Assembly: GCA_947499635.1 (NCBI GenBank) | Contig: CANMPD010000001.1 | Location: 434,001-498,000 of the forward strand | Direction of reading: 5' to 3' | DNA: 64,000 bases | DNA from: an uncultured Paracoccaceae bacterium | GTDB lineage: Bacteria; Pseudomonadota; Alphaproteobacteria; Rhodobacterales; Rhodobacteraceae | Part shown: positions 1-8,866 of the stretch, piece after piece | Layout of the letters: each line of letters begins with the position of its first letter | How positions within the stretch are numbered: the stretch's first letter is position 1 | The notes under the pieces: generated by a model | The model's database searches: none | Told to the model about the DNA's origin: nothing | What the model saw: only the letters and a program-made list of their open reading frames with translations | Position numbers and translations under genes: made by a program

Positions 1-398
1 CCCCAGCACCTGTATCACGCGCGATCCCACTTTACCCCAATGAGACACCTGAATTGCGGGCTAAGATCAACTTCTGGGCTGATCATTATGAGGTTCCACG
101 CAGCTTAGTTCACCGCTTAGCTATTCGTGAAAGCACACACCGCCCAACAGCCATAAACCGTCCATATTATGGCCTGCTACAAATCTTACCAGCCACGGCG
201 CGTTCCATGGGATTTCAAGGGCAACCAACAGATTTGCTCGATGCGGATACCAACCTAAAATATGCGGTGAGATATCTGCGCGGGGCCTGGCTGATTTCAG
301 ATGGTTCACAAGACCAAGCAGTCAAGCATTATTCACGCGGGTATTGGCACGAGGCAAAACGCCGCGGGATGCTCAAGGAAACAGGCTTGGTCCCCTAG
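1..398 (+). CDS. Lytic transglycosylase, SLT domain (5' end missing)
   Basis: The reading frame is open to the left window edge, so the N-terminus, including any signal peptide, is missing; about 131 residues remain. The visible part is the C-terminal half of an SLT (goose-lysozyme-like) domain: the catalytic-Glu neighbourhood IRESTHRPTA, then the YGLLQILPATAR motif typical of soluble lytic transglycosylases, then a helix ending in an HYSRGYW segment. Such enzymes cleave the MurNAc-GlcNAc bond of peptidoglycan in the periplasm and form 1,6-anhydro products. The gene ends 53 bases before a bidirectional terminator shared with convergent tig. The function is secure; the subfamily cannot be told from this fragment. 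Confidence 0.85.
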   Translation, partial: PAPVSRAIPLYPNETPELRAKINFWADHYEVPRSLVHRLAIRESTHRPTAINRPYYGLLQILPATARSMGFQGQPTDLLDADTNLKYAVRYLRGAWLISDGSQDQAVKHYSRGYWHEAKRRGMLKETGLVP

Positions 399-450
399 GG
401 CAGGTTCGGCGCTCTTTCCCTAGCGTATTTCTTCTTCGTTATAGTACACA

Positions 451-483
451 AAAGGCCGCCCCCAAAATAGGGAGCGGCCTTTC
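451..483. terminator. Bidirectional rho-independent terminator
   Basis: A GC-rich stem (AAAGGCCGC with a short CCCC/GGGA extension, against GCGGCCTTT) with an A-rich loop lies between the convergent transglycosylase and tig genes. A and T runs on both flanks let it work in both directions. Confidence 0.8.
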
Positions 484-516
484 GTATAATCAGCTTTCTA
501 AGATACGCAGAGCGAC

Positions 517-1848
517 TTATTCGTCGTCCAGCGCCTCAACTGCTTTTTCCAAATCGTCTTTGGATACTTCTTTTTCAGTCACAGCCGCTTTTTCAAACAC
601 AAGGTCGATAACTTTGTCTTCGAATAGTGGCGCACGCAGCTGTTGCTGCATCTGCGCATTCTGTTGAATGAACTCAAAGAACTGACGTTCTTGACCTGGA
701 TACTGGCGAGCTTGTGCCATAATCGCTTGAGTCATTTCTGCATCCGTTACTTCAACTTCAGCTTTCTGACCCATTTCTGCGAGCAACAAACCTAGGCGCA
801 CGCGGCGTTCGGCCAATGTTGTGTGCTCATCAGTTGTTTCGATCTCAGGGTGGTCGTGACCTTCCACTTCTGGGTTCTCTTCGTGCCACAGCTGATGTGC
901 AATCTGCTTAGCTTCTGCTTCTACCAGCGAGGGCGGCAGATCGAAGGACACCAGACCATCCAACGCGTCAAGTGCAGCGCGTTTCATCACCTGACGTGCA
1001 GCACCGGCATATTCCGCTTCAAGGCGCTCAGTGATTTGACCCTTCAGACCTTCAAGATCTTCGGCACCGAATTTTTTAGCCAGCTCATCATCAATCTCAG
1101 CAGCCTTAGGCGCTTTGACTTCTTTGATTGTGCATTTGAACAGAGCTTCTTTGCCTGCCAAATGTTCTGCACCGTACTCTTCAGGGAAAGACACGTTCAC
1201 GTCTTTTGCTTCACCGGCCTTAGTGCCAACCAGCTGCTCTTCAAAGCCTGGGATGAATGAGTTGGACCCCAAAACCAGTGGATAGTCCTCGCCAGCGCCG
1301 CCTTCGAACTCTTCACCGTCAACAGAGCCAACAAAATCGATCACAACCTGATCGCCATCTTCCGCAACAGCATCGCCTTCGCGCGCTTCGAAATCTTTAG
1401 CGTTTTCCGCCAGAGATGTAAGGGCGTCGGTCACGGCAGCCTCTTCAGGCTTTACAACCAATTTCTCAAGAGCAACGCCGGAAACATCAACTTCAGGGAT
1501 CTCAGGCAGAGCTTCATAGCTCAGAGCAACTTCAACGTCGTCGCCGTCTTTCCAATCTTCATTGGTCATCTGAACGTCAGGTTGCATGGCAGGACGGTCA
1601 CCGCTGTCTTCAAAGTGCTTGTTCATCGCACCATCGACAGATTCTTGCATGACCTCGCCCATAACGCGTGGGCCGAATTGTTTTTTCAACATGGCCATCG
1701 GCACTTTGCCCTTGCGGAAGCCTTTCATTTCGACTTCAGGCTGTGCTTCAACCAATTTAGCATTCACTTTTTCATTCAGCTCCGCAGCCGTAATAGTGAT
1801 TGCATAGGCGCGTTTCAGACCTTCGTTCAGCGTCTCAGTAACCTGCAT
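517..1848 (-). CDS. tig: Trigger factor, ribosome-associated chaperone
   Basis: The protein has 443 residues, the usual size for the family. The N-terminal ribosome-docking domain carries the signature GFRKGKVP near residue 45. The FKBP-type prolyl isomerase domain follows ([20 protein letters not shown] near residue 165), and a long helical C-terminal chaperone domain ends in an acidic tail. Trigger factor binds nascent chains at the ribosome exit tunnel and delays misfolding. The frame stays open 24 codons further upstream, but the start at 1848 is preferred: it has a GGGGA ribosome binding site and begins [10 protein letters not shown], as in other members. It is transcribed alone, convergent with the upstream transglycosylase. 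Confidence 0.96.
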   Translation of the reverse strand: MQVTETLNEGLKRAYAITITAAELNEKVNAKLVEAQPEVEMKGFRKGKVPMAMLKKQFGPRVMGEVMQESVDGAMNKHFEDSGDRPAMQPDVQMTNEDWKDGDDVEVALSYEALPEIPEVDVSGVALEKLVVKPEEAAVTDALTSLAENAKDFEAREGDAVAEDGDQVVIDFVGSVDGEEFEGGAGEDYPLVLGSNSFIPGFEEQLVGTKAGEAKDVNVSFPEEYGAEHLAGKEALFKCTIKEVKAPKAAEIDDELAKKFGAEDLEGLKGQITERLEAEYAGAARQVMKRAALDALDGLVSFDLPPSLVEAEAKQIAHQLWHEENPEVEGHDHPEIETTDEHTTLAERRVRLGLLLAEMGQKAEVEVTDAEMTQAIMAQARQYPGQERQFFEFIQQNAQMQQQLRAPLFEDKVIDLVFEKAAVTEKEVSKDDLEKAVEALDDE

Positions 1849-2318
1849 GTTATTCCCCATAGAGATTCGGGGCGTGCGCGCAGGCAGCACCCCAGCCAAT
1901 TTGTGGCCTTCTATTGTCACAAGCCGCTCGGTGCAAGAGGGTTGTGCGCCAGATCGTGCTCAACACAAAGATAGTTCCCGCAAATCGGCTATTTTTGACG
2001 TCAAATTGCCTTCAACCGCGTCATACGCCTTTGGGGAGATATAACAACCAGTCGTGACAACAAGCCAACACATCTGAACCATGGCATCACTCGTTTGAAA
2101 GCTCGTACATTCCAACAATCAACAACTAAACTGCAATTAGGTACTTCTACTTTCTTCATCCATACAATCCAATCAATGCCACACACTTATAAAACCCAAT
2201 AAACCTACGTAAATACAGCATGATAGAACCAGGATAGAAGTCACTTTCACCCTCGCCTTATAGGGGTATTAACAAATTCGGCTTAGCTTACATTTGATTC
2301 TGCGACATGGAGAGCTTC
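1849..2318. other. Intergenic region between tig and the chemoreceptor gene
   Basis: About 470 bases separate two divergent genes and must hold both promoters. I see no RNA gene and no coding pattern; the short frames here lack ribosome sites. A GGAGAG ribosome binding site at 2309-2314 decides the chemoreceptor start. Confidence 0.5.
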
Positions 2319-4499
2319 ATGAAACTGCGTTTAGTGATGATTATGGTAATCGGGCCCTTTTGCCTGCTCAGCGCTTACCTGATCTATACCGAGATTCAAA
2401 CCCAGCGCGGCTTTTACGACCGTGCACATCTCACCACCCTCAAATCCGAGGAAGGTGCAGTATTGGGCAGCCTTGCGCATGAACTTCAGAAAGAACGCGG
2501 TTATTCGGCGGGTCATGTTGCCTCTGGTGGAAAAAACTTTTCTCGTGAATTGGCTGATCAACGTAAGCAGACAGATGCCGCAATCGATGCGATGAAAGCG
2601 CGTATTGACCTATTGGCAACATCACACCCCGTTCAATACGAAGATCTGCAACATCACCTTGTCGACCTTCCAGAAGAACGCAAAACCATCGATGCGATTA
2701 ACACTACGGTACCTCAACTTGCGAGGTTTTATACGGAAGCTATAAATGACCTCCTTGATATGTCCGGTCCGTCCGGCGCGACCAACGCTCAAGAACGCAT
2801 GAACACACTATTGCAGGCACGTGCGTTAGTTGCCGCAGCCAAAGAACAAGCTGGTCTTGAACGCGCTATGGGCGCAACAGGTCTTGGTGGCGGATTTCAC
2901 ATCGCTATTCACAATCGTTATGCTGGCCTTGGCGGAGCAATGACTGCAATGTTACACGAAGCAGCTGTTTTGATTGACGGTGGTGCTTGGGGGGAATGGG
3001 AAGGACAGTTAAAGTCAGAAGAGGCCTATAACGACCTGATCGCAGCTCGGATAAAAATATACCAAGGCATCGAAACCGGTGATTACGAGGATATGACAGC
3101 GGGAAAATGGTTCCAGATTTCAACCCGCTGGATTGATTTACTTCGCGCACGCGAGGTGGCTCTCATCGAAGAAATCACATCACTGACCCACGATGTAGAA
3201 ACCGCAGCGAATACTGTATATATCCGACTTTCAATCATTGCATTCACCGCGACGGTGACCGCCCTCATCATCGCAATTGGTAGCTTTGAATACATGATTG
3301 CGCGCATCAAAAATCTAACCAATGTCGTTGCAGGCTTTGCACGTGGCGAATTTGATATATGGATCAAGGGTATCGAAGGCAAAGATGAAATCAGTCGTAT
3401 GGCTTTTGCAATCTATAAATTTAAGCAAGAGACCCTATCTATGCGTCGCAATGCAGAAACCCTCGAACAAGAGCAGATTGAGCGTAAAGAGGAACAAGAT
3501 TACGTCGTTAACCGCATCCGTAATGGGTTGGGTCAATTGGCAAAGGGTAATTTAACGACCCGTTTTTCAGAAAATTTTCCAACGGAATACGAAGCCTTAC
3601 GTGATGATTTCAACACGGCAGTACATCAATTGAATGATGTGATGGTTAAACTCGTCGAAACATCCGAAAGTATCAAAGGCGGCGCTGCGGAAATCAAACA
3701 AGCCTCTGACGATCTATCGAACAGAACGGAATCTCAAGCCGCCACTCTTGAAGAAACCTCCGCAGCGCTTGAAGAAATTACAAATACTGTACGTTCCGCT
3801 GCTGAAGGTGCACGTAATGCACAAAGCACCACCGAAGAAGCCCGTGACGAAGCGACGACAAGCGGTGTCGTGGTACAAGAAGCTGTAAAAGCGATGGCCG
3901 ACATTGAGCATTCGTCTACAAAAATCGCGCAAATTATCAGCGTCATCGACGATATTGCGTTCCAAACGAACTTACTCGCTTTGAATGCTGGTGTCGAAGC
4001 CGCCCGCGCAGGAGAAGCTGGACGAGGATTCGCGGTTGTCGCTTCTGAAGTGCGCAGCCTTGCTCAACGTTCCTCAGATGCTGCCATGGAAATCAAGACT
4101 TTGATCAACACAAGCTCCCAACAAGTGGCCAGCGGTGTGGATTTGGTTAACAAAACCGGTGTGGCGTTGGAAAGTATTGTCACACGTGTGGGTCATATCT
4201 CGTCGCTGGTGACCTCAATCGCTCAAGGCGCCGCCGAACAATCAACAGGGCTAGGAGACGTAAACACAGGTGTTGTGCAACTTGATAAAGTCACGCAACA
4301 AAACGCCGCTATGGTTGAAGAAGCCACAGCTGCCAGCCACCTTTTGGACACGAATGCAAGCCAACTCAATGAATTAGTCTACGGATTTGATATAGACTTT
4401 AATAGAGACGACTTATCCAAACAAATAGATGCTCATGACACGATCCCGTCAGAAGCAAACACAGAGGAATTGGATCCACCGCTGGCGATAGCCGGATAG
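2319..4499 (+). CDS. Methyl-accepting chemotaxis protein with NIT-type sensor domain
   Basis: A 726-residue inner-membrane chemoreceptor. It has a transmembrane segment at the N-terminus, a periplasmic helical domain of about 280 residues starting with an [11 protein letters not shown] motif typical of nitrate/nitrite-sensing (NIT, PF08376) domains, a second transmembrane segment near residues 305-325, and two HAMP-like stretches. The signalling domain has the near-invariant hairpin tip [20 protein letters not shown]. It would report ligand binding to CheA through CheW. No pentapeptide CheR-tether is seen at the C-terminus (ends DPPLAIAG). The ATG at 2319 follows a GGAGAG site by four bases and is preferred to the ATG at 2307. 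No che genes are nearby, so it is an orphan receptor. The ligand is inferred from the domain only. Confidence 0.92.
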   Translation: MKLRLVMIMVIGPFCLLSAYLIYTEIQTQRGFYDRAHLTTLKSEEGAVLGSLAHELQKERGYSAGHVASGGKNFSRELADQRKQTDAAIDAMKARIDLLATSHPVQYEDLQHHLVDLPEERKTIDAINTTVPQLARFYTEAINDLLDMSGPSGATNAQERMNTLLQARALVAAAKEQAGLERAMGATGLGGGFHIAIHNRYAGLGGAMTAMLHEAAVLIDGGAWGEWEGQLKSEEAYNDLIAARIKIYQGIETGDYEDMTAGKWFQISTRWIDLLRAREVALIEEITSLTHDVETAANTVYIRLSIIAFTATVTALIIAIGSFEYMIARIKNLTNVVAGFARGEFDIWIKGIEGKDEISRMAFAIYKFKQETLSMRRNAETLEQEQIERKEEQDYVVNRIRNGLGQLAKGNLTTRFSENFPTEYEALRDDFNTAVHQLNDVMVKLVETSESIKGGAAEIKQASDDLSNRTESQAATLEETSAALEEITNTVRSAAEGARNAQSTTEEARDEATTSGVVVQEAVKAMADIEHSSTKIAQIISVIDDIAFQTNLLALNAGVEAARAGEAGRGFAVVASEVRSLAQRSSDAAMEIKTLINTSSQQVASGVDLVNKTGVALESIVTRVGHISSLVTSIAQGAAEQSTGLGDVNTGVVQLDKVTQQNAAMVEEATAASHLLDTNASQLNELVYGFDIDFNRDDLSKQIDAHDTIPSEANTEELDPPLAIAG

Positions 4500-4579
4500 A
4501 AGTAGCGCAGCAACGATCTATGTAATTGTTTCAATTGCTCACACACTCAGCCAAAAATTCACCGAGTGGCAATACTTTC

Positions 4580-4604
4580 GTAACAATTACCTCTCAATTG
4601 TAAC
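4580..4604. promoter_or_regulatory. Imperfect inverted repeat upstream of the bufferin operon
   Basis: Arms GTAACAATT and AATTGTAAC flank a 7-base spacer, with one internal mismatch. It lies about 200 bases upstream of bufA, in the 307-base gap after the chemoreceptor gene. It may be a regulator site or chance; no known consensus is matched. Confidence 0.25.
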
Positions 4605-4685
4605 ACCAGGGATGTAAGATTCAGGTGGGACATATGAAGATTATAACGTATCGCTCTGAAAATAAATAATTTTCCCACACAGACA

Positions 4686-4727
4686 CCTCACGTAAACTAA
4701 CGCGATCGTGAGGCACGCGACCGTGAG
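4686..4727. promoter_or_regulatory. Nested inverted and direct repeats upstream of bufA
   Basis: CCTCACG (4686-4692) and CGTGAGG (4707-4713) form a 7-bp inverted repeat with a 14-base spacer. CGCGATCGTGAG (4701-4712) is repeated in direct orientation as CGCGACCGTGAG (4716-4727), 15 bases on. They lie 80-120 bases before the bufA start, where promoter and operator are expected. The binding protein is unknown. Confidence 0.35.
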
Positions 4728-4806
4728 TTTGTCTTGGCCGTTCTTTCGGCTAAGGTTAACTTACAACGACTTGACCGACCTACCACTAAATAGGAGAACT
4801 AAAGTT

Positions 4807-5112
4807 ATGTCTAACACACACAAAACTCTCGCCGTAATGGGTGCCGTCGCTGCGGCTCTTACTGCAGTTGCAAGCACCGACGCAGCAGCACAATCCAAAG
4901 AAAAGTGCTACGGTATCTCACTTGCTGGCCAAAACGATTGTGCGGCAGGTCCTGGTACAACATGCGCAGGTACATCAACTGTTGATTACCAAGGTAACGC
5001 GTGGACACTGGTTGATGCGGGTACTTGCGCGACACTTGAGTTGCCTGCAAGCGCAGACGGTTCTGCACGAAATGGATCTCTTGAGCCACTTGCTCGCGAC
5101 GTGCCAGCATAA
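4807..5112 (+). CDS. bufA: Bufferin-type metallophore precursor (DUF2282, BufA1 family)
   Basis: A small secreted protein of 101 residues. Residues 1-28 form a Sec signal peptide ending in an Ala-rich stretch (likely cut after AAA-28). The mature part carries the DUF2282/BufA1 pattern: four cysteines at 34, 45, 53 and 74 in [17 protein letters not shown] and DAGTC. In characterised members, DUF692 enzymes convert core cysteines to thiooxazole-type groups and the peptide binds copper in the periplasm. The start at 4807 follows an AGGAGA site by nine bases; the longer frame upstream lacks one. It leads an operon with its maturase genes, and a hairpin terminator lies 33 bases after the stop. The family is assigned with confidence; metal specificity is inferred. 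Confidence 0.93.
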   Translation: MSNTHKTLAVMGAVAAALTAVASTDAAAQSKEKCYGISLAGQNDCAAGPGTTCAGTSTVDYQGNAWTLVDAGTCATLELPASADGSARNGSLEPLARDVPA

Positions 5113-5144
5113 TCCTTTTAGGATTGAAATAATCCATAAACGTT

Positions 5145-5171
5145 ATCTGGGCATCACAATGCCCAGATTTT
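5145..5171 (+). terminator. Terminator-like hairpin between bufA and bufB
   Basis: A perfect 10-bp stem (ATCTGGGCAT against ATGCCCAGAT), a 4-base loop and a short T run. It sits inside the operon, after the precursor gene and before the maturase gene, so it would make transcripts of the precursor more abundant than those of the enzymes. Confidence 0.75.
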
Positions 5172-5187
5172 CAGATAAAAATATACT

Positions 5188-5203
5188 CATGTTATATAAC
5201 ATG
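5188..5203. promoter_or_regulatory. Perfect 16-bp palindrome CATGTTATATAACATG before bufB
   Basis: An uninterrupted palindrome 50 bases upstream of bufB and 17 bases after the hairpin terminator. Its core TGTTATATAACA resembles alphaproteobacterial Zur (zinc uptake regulator) boxes. It could be the operator of a second promoter serving bufBCD. The Zur link is a resemblance by eye only. Confidence 0.45.
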
Positions 5204-5252
5204 TTAGTTTTATCACCGACGAAACTCTAAATTAATAGAGGGGACTGTCACA

Positions 5253-6116
5253 ATGTTTGATCGATCCAGCCTCGGACAACTGCCGAATGGCGCGGGTGTG
5301 GGCTACAAACCCCAGCATTTCTCAGATATCGAAGCGGATGCTGGAACGGTTCGCTGGCTTGAAATCCATGCTGAAAACTACATGGGTGATGGTGGGCGGC
5401 CTTTAGCCCAATTGCGCCACTTACGCGAAAGTTTTCCTATCTCAGTCCATGGTGTCGGTTTATCAATTGGCGGCGAAGGATCACTGGACAAGGATCATCT
5501 CGCACGGTTAAAAAATCTTGTGCGATGGATTGAACCAGCAAGCTTTTCAGAACACCTAGCTTGGTCAACACACGACAGTCACTTTTTCAACGACCTGCTC
5601 CCCCTACCCTACACCGACCAAACACTAGAGCGTGTGTGCGACCACATAGATCAGGTTCAGAGTACTGTCGGCCAACAAATGCTGCTTGAAAACCCCTCAA
5701 GCTACCTCGCGTTTGCGGAAAGCACATGGGAAGAACCAGCCTTTATGGCTGAGATTGCCAAACGCACGGGCTGTGGGTTGCTTTTGGATGTGAATAATGT
5801 CTTCATCTCGGCGACAAATTTACATTATAGCCCTCAAGCTTACATCGATGCCTACAAACTCGATTGCGTTGGTGAAATCCACCTTGGCGGCCACGACGAG
5901 GATGAAGATGATCATGGACATCCCCTGTTGATCGACAGTCATGGCTGTGAAGTTGTCGACCCAGTCTGGGCGTTATTGGATTATACTCTGGCGCAATCTG
6001 GTTCAAAGCCATTGCTGATCGAATGGGATACAGACGTACCTGAGTGGTCCGTCCTGAGACAGGAAGCATCACGCGCAACCGCAGCGTTGAACCAATTCCA
6101 ACTGGCGGCTCAATGA
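5253..6116 (+). CDS. bufB: MNIO-family bufferin maturase (DUF692)
   Basis: A 287-residue cytoplasmic TIM-barrel enzyme of the DUF692 family, now called multinuclear non-heme iron oxidative enzymes. Candidate metal ligands stand in the usual order: HAEN (near 35), SVHGVGLS, SEHLAW, LLENPSSYL, LLLDVNNVF, EIHLGGHDED and LLIEWD. The family installs thiooxazole or related modifications on cysteines of partner peptides using iron and oxygen, so the substrate here is presumably the adjacent bufA product. A GAGGGGAC ribosome site precedes the ATG. The stop overlaps the bufC start as ATGA, which suggests translational coupling. Confidence 0.95.
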   Translation: MFDRSSLGQLPNGAGVGYKPQHFSDIEADAGTVRWLEIHAENYMGDGGRPLAQLRHLRESFPISVHGVGLSIGGEGSLDKDHLARLKNLVRWIEPASFSEHLAWSTHDSHFFNDLLPLPYTDQTLERVCDHIDQVQSTVGQQMLLENPSSYLAFAESTWEEPAFMAEIAKRTGCGLLLDVNNVFISATNLHYSPQAYIDAYKLDCVGEIHLGGHDEDEDDHGHPLLIDSHGCEVVDPVWALLDYTLAQSGSKPLLIEWDTDVPEWSVLRQEASRATAALNQFQLAAQ

Positions 6117-6898
6117 CACAGACCAATGCATCTCACACTGTTGCCGTTTCACAAGCGGAATTCACAGCAGCAATGCGTGATGCACGTCTGGATATTCCAG
6201 CAGGCTTGATTGATGCTGAGCATCATCCTGCAGGGCGGCGCTTTTCAGTTTACCGAAATAATGTCGCAGTTTCTCTACGTGAAGCATTGCACACAGGTTT
6301 CCCTATAATTGCAAAGCTCTTAGGGCCGCAAAATATGGATGGGCTTGCAGGTATCTTCTTGCGCGCGCATCCACCAAAATCACCTTTAATGATGCATTAT
6401 GGCGACGAATTTCCAGAGTTTCTCGCCAATATGCAACAACTTAGTCATTTGGGATATCTCCCTGATATAGCACGGCTCGAGCTTGCTTTGCGTCGTAGCT
6501 ATCATGCTAAAGATGTGGCACCTCTCGCTCCGGAAGCACTTGCGCAGTTGTCTGCTGACGAGTTAATGGAGGCAAAGTTTGAACTAGCCCCTGCTGCGAT
6601 GGTTTTAAATTCGCTCTGGCCTATCTACGATATTTGGCGCATTAATACCCAAGATGATGCTCCAAAACCAACGAATACCGCTCAAGACGTGTTGATCGTG
6701 CGCAACGGTTTTGATCCAGTACCGCACTTGTTACCGGTTGGAGGAGTTGCTTTTTTCAACGCCCTACAACGCGGCGAATGCCTAAGCGACGCGAATAATG
6801 CTGCCAATAAAGAAACACCCGAGTTTGACCTTGGTGCCACACTCACACTTATGATTTCGGGCAATGCCCTCACGAAAATAAAGGGACTACATCCATGA
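6113..6898 (+). CDS. bufC: Bufferin maturation partner (DUF2063, BufC/HvfC-like)
   Basis: A 261-residue protein with an N-terminal DUF2063 domain: the FSVYRNNVAVSLREAL and GFPIIAKLLG segments near residues 42-70 are characteristic. The C-terminal half is divergent and alpha/beta-like. In MNIO systems this protein is the maturase partner and is thought to recruit the precursor peptide. The ATG at 6113 overlaps the bufB stop by four bases. The frame extends further upstream inside bufB, but the overlapping ATGA is the usual arrangement. It also overlaps bufD by ATGA. Confidence 0.92.
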   Translation: MTQTNASHTVAVSQAEFTAAMRDARLDIPAGLIDAEHHPAGRRFSVYRNNVAVSLREALHTGFPIIAKLLGPQNMDGLAGIFLRAHPPKSPLMMHYGDEFPEFLANMQQLSHLGYLPDIARLELALRRSYHAKDVAPLAPEALAQLSADELMEAKFELAPAAMVLNSLWPIYDIWRINTQDDAPKPTNTAQDVLIVRNGFDPVPHLLPVGGVAFFNALQRGECLSDANNAANKETPEFDLGATLTLMISGNALTKIKGLHP

Positions 6899-7449
6899 AT
6901 GCTCTGTTCAATCTACACAATGCAATCTTTGCATGGGTTGAGAAAATCGGTGATACGGTTATGCCAATCTTTGCCCGTTTCACCTTTGGAGCGGTTCTAC
7001 TGTTCTACTACTGGAACTCTGGCCTGACTAAGCTTGGCGATGGTATTCTAGGTATCTTCAAACCATCCATTGGGGCGTATTCACAGATTTTCCCAAAGAA
7101 GCTCGAGGCTGCAGGTTACGATATCTCACAGTTTGGTTTCTTCGAATGGATTGTGGTGATGGCTGGGACATACGCGGAATTTATTCTGCCTCTGCTTATT
7201 ATCATCGGGCTGGCAACACGTCTTGCAGCAATAGGGATGATTGGCTTTGTAGTTGTCCAATCCCTTACCGATGTGTACGGACACCATGCCACAGATGTAA
7301 AAACCTTAGGTATGTGGTTTGATCGTTTATCCGATAGTGTGATCATGGATCAGCGGTTATTGTGGGTTTTTGTTCTCGCTTATATTGTCTTCAAAGGTGC
7401 CGGCGCCCTGTCGGTTGATAAGCAAATCTGCAAGCGCATGAACCATTAA
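6895..7449 (+). CDS. bufD: DoxX-family membrane protein of the bufferin operon
   Basis: A 184-residue inner-membrane protein of the DoxX family with about four transmembrane helices (near residues 24-45, 80-105, 108-130 and 150-170). DoxX proteins commonly close bufferin operons; their role is not settled, and redox support or membrane handling of the peptide has been suggested. It starts inside the bufC stop (ATGA) and is followed 28 bases later by a strong terminator, so it is the last gene of the operon. Confidence 0.9.
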   Translation: MNALFNLHNAIFAWVEKIGDTVMPIFARFTFGAVLLFYYWNSGLTKLGDGILGIFKPSIGAYSQIFPKKLEAAGYDISQFGFFEWIVVMAGTYAEFILPLLIIIGLATRLAAIGMIGFVVVQSLTDVYGHHATDVKTLGMWFDRLSDSVIMDQRLLWVFVLAYIVFKGAGALSVDKQICKRMNH

Positions 7450-7477
7450 TACGCGTACACCGATAATTTGTTACATT

Positions 7478-7512
7478 AAAAAGGTGCCTCAGTTAAACTG
7501 AGGCACCTTTTT
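7478..7512. terminator. Strong bidirectional terminator
   Basis: A 16-bp perfect stem (AAAAAGGTGCCTCAGT and its complement) with a 3-base loop, A run before and T run after. It ends the bufferin operon on the plus strand and the ArsC-like gene on the minus strand, and just touches the stop codon of the latter. Confidence 0.92.
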
Positions 7513-7834
7513 AATTTACGTCAACATTAAGGGCGGATTTAATATCGCTCCCCCACCCCAAGTACAATACCCCATCAGCTTCGATCAGTGGTCGCTTCAT
7601 TAGGGTAGGATGCATTGTCAACAACTCAAGCGGCGGGATCTTACGCTCATCCTCATCCAAATTTCGCCAGGTCGTTGAGCGGGTATTAACCAGTTTGTCT
7701 GAAAACTGCGCAAAAGCACGCTCAAGCAGCGCTGAAGGAATTCCATCCACACGCAAATCGACAAGCTCTGCACTTTTTAATGATTTCAGTACCTTACGAC
7801 AACTATCACATGTTTTTATACCGTAGACTTTCAT
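7511..7834 (-). CDS. ArsC/Spx-family reductase-like protein (YffB-like)
   Basis: A 107-residue thioredoxin-fold protein of the ArsC/Spx family. It has the N-terminal CDSC motif (residues 9-12) in MKVYGIKTCDSCRK and the KRPLI loop near residue 80, typical of the YffB subgroup. Members are glutathione- or thiol-dependent reductases of uncertain substrate; arsenate reduction is not established for this subgroup. It is a single gene, divergent from the cold shock gene and convergent with the bufferin operon. Its closeness to the metal operon may be chance. Confidence 0.85.
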   Translation of the reverse strand: MKVYGIKTCDSCRKVLKSLKSAELVDLRVDGIPSALLERAFAQFSDKLVNTRSTTWRNLDEDERKIPPLELLTMHPTLMKRPLIEADGVLYLGWGSDIKSALNVDVN

Positions 7835-8034
7835 TTAAACCTCACTCTCCATAAAAGCCTCGCACACTTTATGGTAGAATTTCTTCATTTTCCTTTGCAT
7901 TTTTCAGCCCTCATGCCAAACTGGATTAAGGTCATAACGCACTGCGACATACGCAAAATTAAATGCATTTTGACTTATAGCGAGAGCAAATACTTTGAGC
8001 ACCCTCAAAGTGAAGTAAGAAGGAGACACGGGAC

Positions 8035-8241
8035 ATGGCAAGCGGCACCGTGAAATGGTTCAATACCACCAAGGGTTATGGCTTTATCGAGCCTGACGAA
8101 GGCGGGAAAGATGTATTTGTGCATATTTCCGCAGTTGAACGATCTGGCCTCACTGGCTTGGCTGACAATCAGAAAGTTGGATATGAACTGTCCGAAGGAC
8201 GCGATGGCCGCCAGATGGCAAGCGATATCAAAGCAATCTGA
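8035..8241 (+). CDS. Cold shock protein, CspA family
   Basis: A 68-residue single cold-shock domain with both RNA-binding motifs: KGYGFIEPD (RNP1) and DVFVHISAV (RNP2). It binds single-stranded RNA and melts secondary structure. The start follows an AAGGAGA site by nine bases (ending CACGGGAC). The 200-base leader upstream is long for such a gene and could carry a cold-responsive structure, as in other csp genes, but no specific fold was identified. Confidence 0.95.
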   Translation: MASGTVKWFNTTKGYGFIEPDEGGKDVFVHISAVERSGLTGLADNQKVGYELSEGRDGRQMASDIKAI

Positions 8242-8374
8242 TCTCGATAAATAGTATTTACCACTTTGACCGAGAATTATACTGCGCCCGGATTACAATG
8301 TCGGGCACAGTCGAAGATAGATCTCGCTGATTGTAATAGCAATCGTAGGCAGTGTGGTTCTAAAACTAGGGCCT

Positions 8375-8857
8375 CTATCGTAATTTACGTAAATATTCGA
8401 CTTGTTCACAAACAGGCGCTTCACTGCGCAACATGTGCCGGCCGACCTCACGCCAATCCTGCATATTCAAATCAGGAAAATATGCGTCAGCTTCTAAAAC
8501 CTCTAATGCAACCTCTGTAATGACCAACCGGTCGGCAAAGGGTAACATTGAACGATAAATACCTGCACCACCGATACCATATAGTCGCGTATAACCGCGC
8601 AAACGTGCATGACTGATCGCATCCTCAATAGACGACACCGATACCTCAGCAGTACAAGGGCTAGAGGTAACCACAATATTTAATCTATTTTTCAGCGGCT
8701 TAACAGGTAAACTCTCCCAAGTTTTCCGTCCCATAATAATAGTACCGCCCATAGTCTCGCGCTGAAAATTCTTCAAATCCTCAGGTGCAAACCATGGAAT
8801 ATCATTGTCTTTTCCAATCGCGCTATTACGCGCCCGTGCAACAATTAGTGAAATCAT
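8375..8857 (-). CDS. folA: Dihydrofolate reductase
   Basis: A 160-residue enzyme reducing dihydrofolate to tetrahydrofolate with NADPH. Visible are the N-terminal MISLIVARARNSAIGKDNDI segment, the substrate loop IPWFAPEDLKNFQ, the cofactor motif IMGRKTWESLP and the GGAGIY glycine loop. It lies nine bases downstream of thyA on the same strand, a classic pairing because thymidylate synthase produces the dihydrofolate it recycles. Confidence 0.97.
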   Translation of the reverse strand: MISLIVARARNSAIGKDNDIPWFAPEDLKNFQRETMGGTIIMGRKTWESLPVKPLKNRLNIVVTSSPCTAEVSVSSIEDAISHARLRGYTRLYGIGGAGIYRSMLPFADRLVITEVALEVLEADAYFPDLNMQDWREVGRHMLRSEAPVCEQVEYLRKLR

Positions 8858-8866
8858 AATCGTAAC

